The translations under genes and the position numbers were made by a program. Positions 58,671-64,000 of a DNA stretch of 64,000 bases are shown in pieces (the first letter of the stretch is position 1; each line of letters begins with the position of its first letter). The notes beneath the pieces were generated by a model. That model had not been told where the DNA came from. It did no database searches and saw nothing but the letters and a program-made list of their open reading frames with translations. The DNA is from Sclerodactyla briareus (lineage: Eukaryota; Echinodermata; Holothuroidea; Dendrochirotida; Sclerodactylidae): assembly GCA_026419785.1 (NCBI GenBank), contig JAODTK010005822.1, positions 124,001-188,000 on the forward strand, given 5' to 3'.

Positions 58671-59999
58671 AAAAGGCCACCCGGCGCACAGAGGGGTATA
58701 TGTTCGCACACGGACCTATTCACAGAATTATGATTTTGACCCTATTAACTCTCGTTTCAACAATGTTCATATCATCAATACAATGATTAACTACAGTATG
58801 GGTAGCTTCGAGGCCGAAAGGGGGACATGGAATGGCGCTGCACTGAACTTTAGCACAACCACGGAGAGGCCACGGGGGTTTATAATTTGTTTTTCCATTT
58901 CTTTATTATGCAGTTTGAGGCGGAGACGATCGACATAAAACGGTACGCCTTGGCCAATGTTGAGTTCCTGGCAACGCTTTATAAACAATTGATAGTTCAT
59001 TTCTGGTCATTGTAAAAAAAAACATACTATTGAGTTCAATCGGAAATGTAGGTAGTAGTTCCGGTACACAATTACAATCTATACGGAATTTCGATAAAAC
59101 CATCCATCTCCACCCAAACATGAAATACAATTCAAACATCTGAGAAACATCTTACTAATACGGAGGCGACAGGCACTTCGGAAGATCCATTTTTTCATTT
59201 GCACGTACGTCATATTTGCTCCATCGCTGCACGGTGACAGGATATGAACGACTACGGATGACAAGTGTGGCCACTCTCGCCTTGGGGGATATGTACAACA
59301 ACTGCTACACAGATCGTGACATTTGAGAGCCTCGCGCTGACAACGTAGTGAAGCAAAAGCTGATGACCGATATACATGCATTACCGATATGGTGAGAAGG
59401 TGGTGAATGAAATAAATTCCACATCGCAAAGAACTTCTCATAATCCCATAACGGCACATCAAATGAATGCGATGGCATTATCAAAATTTGCTGAGGGCCT
59501 GACTTTAATCATCCGCGAAAATCTCCGAGTACGTTAATCGAGACGTTATTGTCTGTTTGTTGACAGGGGGAAAAAAGGTTTCGTTAATATACATGAGCAT
59601 AACTGCTTAAACAGAATTGCTCCATGAATATATCGGAAATACTACTTCGGTCAGTTTTTTCAAATGAGCTGATCGATATTACAGCTATACAGGCGTATAA
59701 GTTTTTATAATGTGTTTTTTTTTTTTATATAGGTTTTTTTTTCATATTCTGCCGATAGTGTCCTAGCATATGGGACGGGAGTGCCTTAAAAAGCGTTGAG
59801 TCAGTCAAGTAGTATACCTAGCGACGACTGAATAATAATTATCCTAATACTTTCTTCCATGAATAGCTCTAACAACACTCCTCAATTTGAACGGGGTTTT
59901 ATACCTATGTTTAGCAGAATAAAATAACTAGGAACTTCGTGATTTCGTTGATAATCTATATGGGAATATATCACTACGTCTGAAGAGCGAAGAATAAGT

Positions 60000-60400
60000 G
60001 AAACTTCGATCACAAAAGGTTCTACGATCGATTTGTTTGTACAGCATACATAAATTTATTACTGTTTTATAGAGAAGATACAGTTGCTAACGAGACAGCG
60101 GGAGGCCGATTCGTAAGAAACCTTGTAGGTTAGACGCCCATTAGAGCTTCCGTTGGGGCACCCTTTAGATACGCGGTTGATGTTGGTAGTGTAGCTTTCC
60201 GACGAACTAGCAGCGAGAGTAAAGTTCGTAGGAAATGCGGTACATGACATAACCAGAAACCGTCATATCCCGTTCACTCTCTGTCATTCTGCCCTGATTT
60301 ATATGATGCTCTTTTTGAAGCGACGTGGGACAAGGGCTACATATGCCCCGGTAGTCCTTAGGGAGGGCATGGAAAACCTGCAAGAGAAAGTCTACACGGG
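60000..60400. other. Unannotated stretch
   Basis: End of the duplication and start of LINE-derived sequence; no feature recognised. Confidence 0.35.
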
Positions 60401-60414
60401 TCTACACAAAGGGG

Positions 60415-61510
60415 GTTCAGGGAGTCCCTGAAGAGACTGAGATAATGAATGGGAAAAATAATAAAACCCGAGTCCTGAACACGTAGGTCATGCCTGTACT
60501 GCGCTACACCGCATAAATAATAGACTGGACACGAGCGAGCGAGCTGTCGGATCCAGACCAAAGATCACGCAAACATCGTTATATCCACGGTGAATTCCAC
60601 CGATGGACAGCCATCCACAGACTCTACAGGAGGCAGAGGCTAGGTCTGCAGGAAGTGGAGGGTACGGTACCTGGGAAACGTATGGGACTCAATGAGTAAT
60701 CTATCACAAAGAAGAGGCAGAGCCCCTTCTGGAGGCGAGGCAGTCCGACTCCGAAAATCACAGAGAGGGGCCGGGAAAGGATAACTGGAGATGGGTACAA
60801 CAATACGAGGAGAAATCAAAGAACAATTCAATGCAAGGCCAATACGCTAGACAACTGGAGGATGTCACCACACCAAATAAAGCCTATATGTGGCTGCCTT
60901 GCACAAGCCGAAGATCGAGACAGAAGCACTCATTACAGCTGCACAAGACCAGGCGCCAACACGAAATGCCACTCGTTCATAGAGTGTCGACTGCCAGCAG
61001 TACAGGAGTGTGCAAAGTGGCAGATGAGACAGTAAACCACCCCGCGGGGAGCTGCCAAAAGCTAATCTGAGGTGACACAACAGTGTGGCAGCAGCGCTAC
61101 ACTAGTCAATTTGCGATAACCACAGCATATTGGCGGCAGAACACCCATGGCTACACAAAACCAGACCCAGCACAGAAGTACAGGAATGCTCTGGGACTTT
61201 GAGGTCAGGAAAGACAAGATCATCACAGCAATACCTGACATTATCAGACAAATAATATAACAGCAGAACGAAGAGAAGATCTTAATCGACATGATCATCA
61301 AGAGTGAAGGACAATATAAAAAAAAATCACTGTGGACTGTGGAATGCGAAGGCAGAGGTGGCACCAGTGGTGGTTGGTGCGCTCGGGAAAGTGAGCCCAA
61401 ACCTGGACAGTCACTTGCTCAGAATACCAAGAAGGACCCACTTGCAACAGCTGCTCAAACAAGTCATCCTTGGAAGTGCCCACGTTTCCACGAAGACATG
61501 TTCAGAGCGC
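60415..61510 (+). mobile_element. LINE C-terminal half with zinc knuckle and restriction-like endonuclease
   Basis: Blocks in order, in shifting frames: NGKNNKTRVLNT near 60448 and VMPVLRYTA-IIDWTRA near 60490-60538 (post-RT thumb); IHGEFH then IHRLYRRQRLGLQEVEG near 60580-60662; QGQYARQLEDVTT near 60836-60875; ETEALITAAQDQAL near 60919-60958; a C-x-DETVNH-x-C knuckle near 61010-61055; a PDII...KILIDMI stretch near 61225-61300, resembling the PD-(D/E)xK endonuclease core; and VAPVVVGALGKVS near 61350-61390 then LLKQVILGSAHV to 61490. RLE-bearing LINEs (R2/R4/NeSL types) have this arrangement; I cannot fix the clade. The copy is 5'-truncated and has frameshifts. Confidence 0.7.
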
Positions 61511-61712
61511 TTTATATTGCCCCTAACTTGTCACGCCCTTCTTCTTACCCTCTTCACAAGTCACCTCACAAGGCTTTTGCACGTGGGCGGCGTGGAACAT
61601 TGCCTTGTCCAACAACACTGAGGAAAAGTACTCGGGCTACCAATATGCTCCAAACCCGCTATCACGGTTTGCAGTCTGGAGCTCTACCGACTGAGCTAAA
61701 CCGCATTATTTA
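61510..61712 (-). mobile_element. tRNA-derived SINE
   Basis: On the minus strand the head reads GCGGTTTAGCTCAGTCGGTAG then AGC, with a full pol III box A at 61681-61698, a tRNA-Cys-like GACTGCAAA anticodon region and a degenerate box B GGGTTTGGAGC at 61647-61657. The body has GTTGGACAAGGCAATGTTCC, and the tail has GGCAATATAAAGCGCTCTG near 61512-61535, like LINE 3' ends that SINEs borrow. The anticodon and T stems no longer pair, so it is a SINE or tRNA pseudogene, not a working tRNA. Its tail meets the C-terminal coding end of the LINE, so the two could be in contact by insertion. Confidence 0.7.
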
Positions 61713-64000
61713 TAATCGCTCGAATGGGGATAGCAAATCGATAAACAGAAGGTAGTCCAATTCGATCGAACATCCATTTGCCTGAGGTTTGCCGCACTGC
61801 GTGCGTGCGTGGGACCTAAGGTTGCAAACAGTTTGTAGGTTGTACTGTATTTGTTCTGTGTGTTATTTGTATCAGTTATTTGATATACTTAAGGTTATGA
61901 CTGGAATATTTTTCTGCTAATGATTCTCATTTTCAGATTGTCACATCTTATAATATTTATTCCTTTGTAACGTCTCATCTTTTTGGCTGGAATAATATTC
62001 ATGTAGCTCAGATCAAGAAAAAGCTATGGACCAATAGCTTCTTCAACCCACGCAGCACTTTCAGTGACTTTACTGTCTAATCGATCGTGTAATTTTCGTC
62101 TTGCCTCAATTACAACACTTGCAATTTCAATAATATTTTATTACGTCTAGGGAAGTCAAGGGGAAGCGAGCGCCATCTACCTGAAGCATCTTGTTTCCGA
62201 CATTATTTTCCCCCTGGAACATCCATTAGTAGGCGATGACATATCTCTCTGCAAAAGAAATTTCCATGTGCCGGTATTATCAGTTATAAGATTAAGTTGA
62301 ATAACCTGTGCTTGAAATTATATGGGTACAAGTTGATCCCTGTGTAATAGAACGTCTTTCGTTCATTTTACAATATTATTTGTTTGATGCTTATCAGCTC
62401 GAAGCTACTGAGTGCTCTCTATTTCTCTGCGTTTCCGTTCGTTACCTGGAGACTGCAAAATGTCAACTAAAATAACAATTTCGTCATTTCATCACTTTTG
62501 ATGATTGAGGAAGCAGCCCGCAATATTCCCGTCAATCCAATTACCAATAATCTGTCGTTTCATTATCAAAACATTGTATAAACACGAGCGTCGGTGCAGA
62601 ATAACCAACCAGTATCGGTTTTCCCTATAATTCATACATGATTATCTGCAAGGATATCGTTTCTATATACACGCGCTTCGGGAACATTAACGTACGGGCG
62701 AATCGTGGCAGGGATTTCGCTGTTCTATGCGTAGTATATTTATTATCTTGGTTCGAGAGAGTTACTATGGCATTACGAATTCCTGTTCCCACATCCGATT
62801 CTTAAAAATTTTCATTGTTCAGACGAACTATTTTGTGGATTACTACCAGAGGTCTATCAATGAATGGCGTTAGTGTGGTAATTCTGGCAGGCAAGAGCAC
62901 AATAAGTGATAGCGAAGACGAACAATTTAGGGATTGTTCTGTATAATATGTGCTGAAGAACGTTGCCTATGCTGGAACCATATAACCATAAACTATATTG
63001 TGCGCTAAATAGACTGTACCATGATCCAAATGAAATTTTTCCTACACTTACGATCGCACACGATGCGGGCAGTGAGCCCTAATCTGCATAGGAAACATAC
63101 TAACTGTTCACCATGCGCCATGTGTATACGAAGTTGAATATTCCCCGGGTAATAGTTTTCTAGTAGGTTAACCAGGAAACTAGCCAATTTCTGCAATCCA
63201 CGTTGAGAATTAGAATTGGTAATATACCACGAACCGTACGATTGCGCTTATTCCACAATTACAGTACAGTCCTCCACTGTTGTTGTTTTCAATACTCTCG
63301 AAGTCCATTTTTGGAACACATATCCCGTGGTCATCCCATCAGTTTTCAATATATTTCTCTCTAACATTTGACACCTAGGTACCTCTATACTTTCATATGA
63401 ACATCGCAACGAAAAGTCGTTTAATAATGAAAAGAAGAATTATTTCTAATTTCTCTCTCGAAATTGTTATTTATATCGAAAACGATATATAGTCCAGTAT
63501 GCATAATGACCAATGATCAATTGTAGAATCAAACCATCTCTCTAACTTCCTTCAATAAACCTCAATCGTCAACAAAGAATCGTTGAATTTCCCTATAATT
63601 ATTTAAATCATCTCATTTGATTTATTGAATTGAATTGTCAGTACGGCGTAACAATCAGTTTTATACTCTCGCCACTTGATGACTTCAACGCCAATTCATA
63701 TATTAAGATACCATAAGGAAAACGAGGGAAACTGGCTGGCTGGTTCCTCGAGCCACGTCAGTTCCCTTTCGTTTAGAGAATGCAAAACTCACGAAAATCT
63801 GCCGATGAATGGAGTATACATCTTAAACTAGCGATATCTGATTTAGCGGAGCGGGGTGGGGGGGGGGGGGATTGTATGGCAAGAGGCTGAGTGAATATCT
63901 GTGTACAATAGTGTATGTGTACATCACCAAATTTAATAGAAATCTTATCGAAACCACTAATATTGAAACAAACCATCCACCCCGTCGTTTGTGCATGCTT
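61712..64000. other. Long stretch without recognisable features
   Basis: Only a short dispersed-repeat match at 62038-62095 (partner 35550-35603) and a poly-G run near 63850-63870 stand out. I saw no coding or RNA gene signal on either strand. Confidence 0.4.

Larger units (their letters stand above)
48730..60000 (+). repeat. 12-kb tandem segmental duplication, copy B
   Basis: Ordered match to copy A. It lacks the 493-bp and 1.69-kb satellite insertions and the 1.37-kb RTE segment of A. It has its own satellite element (54950-56572) and about 2.2 kb at 56580-58790, which includes the CCGGGAGAT-type element at 57150-57750. Differences include many one-base indels, some of which may be sequencing error. 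Confidence 0.9.

Noticed and set aside
61640-61712. Functional tRNA-Cys gene
   Set aside because: Box A is perfect, but the anticodon and T stems do not pair and the sequence continues into a SINE body and LINE-like tail.
61291-61755. 154-codon open frame as a possible host gene
   Set aside because: The first part is antisense-like or shifted LINE C-terminus and the rest reads through a minus-strand SINE.

Overview
The window is repeat-rich animal DNA, probably from a marine invertebrate. An echinoderm or other non-vertebrate deuterostome is my best guess. That rests only on its overall look: frequent AGGCCTA-like words, several LINE clades together, and no recognisable vertebrate repeats. 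I found no host protein-coding gene I could defend. Every stretch I could recognise at protein level belongs to a non-LTR retrotransposon (LINE). No rRNA, functional tRNA, CRISPR array or LTR/Polinton-type element was seen.

Layout. 1.15-5.3 kb holds a nearly full-length CR1/L2-group LINE on the minus strand, with an ORF1 carrying an SGNH/GDSL-type esterase and an ORF2 with APE endonuclease and reverse transcriptase. 6.57-7.21 kb is a 23-bp minisatellite that ends in the 3' tail of another LINE and appears to be built from it. 10.8-11.3 kb is an interspersed repeat with an RFX/X-box-like motif, interrupted by a near-perfect 159-bp palindrome. 12.0-20.1 kb is a diverged tandem duplication with a period of about 5.0 kb. 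20.6-21.85 kb is a plus-strand LINE fragment. 25.8-27.1 kb contains a family with CCGGGAGAT-type inverted termini, with a second copy at 57.15-57.75 kb. 28.5-30.4 kb is a minus-strand LINE with an (ATT)n tail and an internal deletion in its RT. 32.0-32.9 kb is a 465-bp direct duplication carrying (TA)n.

36.9-60.0 kb is a large tandem duplication (copies A and B, offset about 11.9-12.3 kb). Because the two copies can be compared, insertions and deletions can be polarised. Both carry an RTE-like LINE fragment, whose endonuclease part is missing from B. Both carry a hairpin MITE also seen at 17.4 kb. Three blocks differ between the copies and contain tandem ~300-316 bp units packed with AGGTCA hexamers spaced mostly by four bases (DR4, the arrangement bound by several RXR-partnered nuclear receptors). 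The best preserved block has subterminal inverted repeats and a 3' hairpin followed by CTGG. That matches Helentron-associated non-autonomous elements, so I regard a mobile element distributing nuclear-receptor-type sites as the most interesting signal here.

60.4-61.7 kb holds the C-terminal half of a LINE with a zinc knuckle and a restriction-like endonuclease, followed by a minus-strand tRNA-derived SINE. The rest (about 7.9-10.8, 22.4-25.8, 30.7-32.0 and 61.7-64.0 kb) shows nothing I can name. Duplicate copies differ by many small indels. Part of this may be sequencing or assembly error, and false duplication from uncollapsed haplotypes cannot be excluded from sequence alone.
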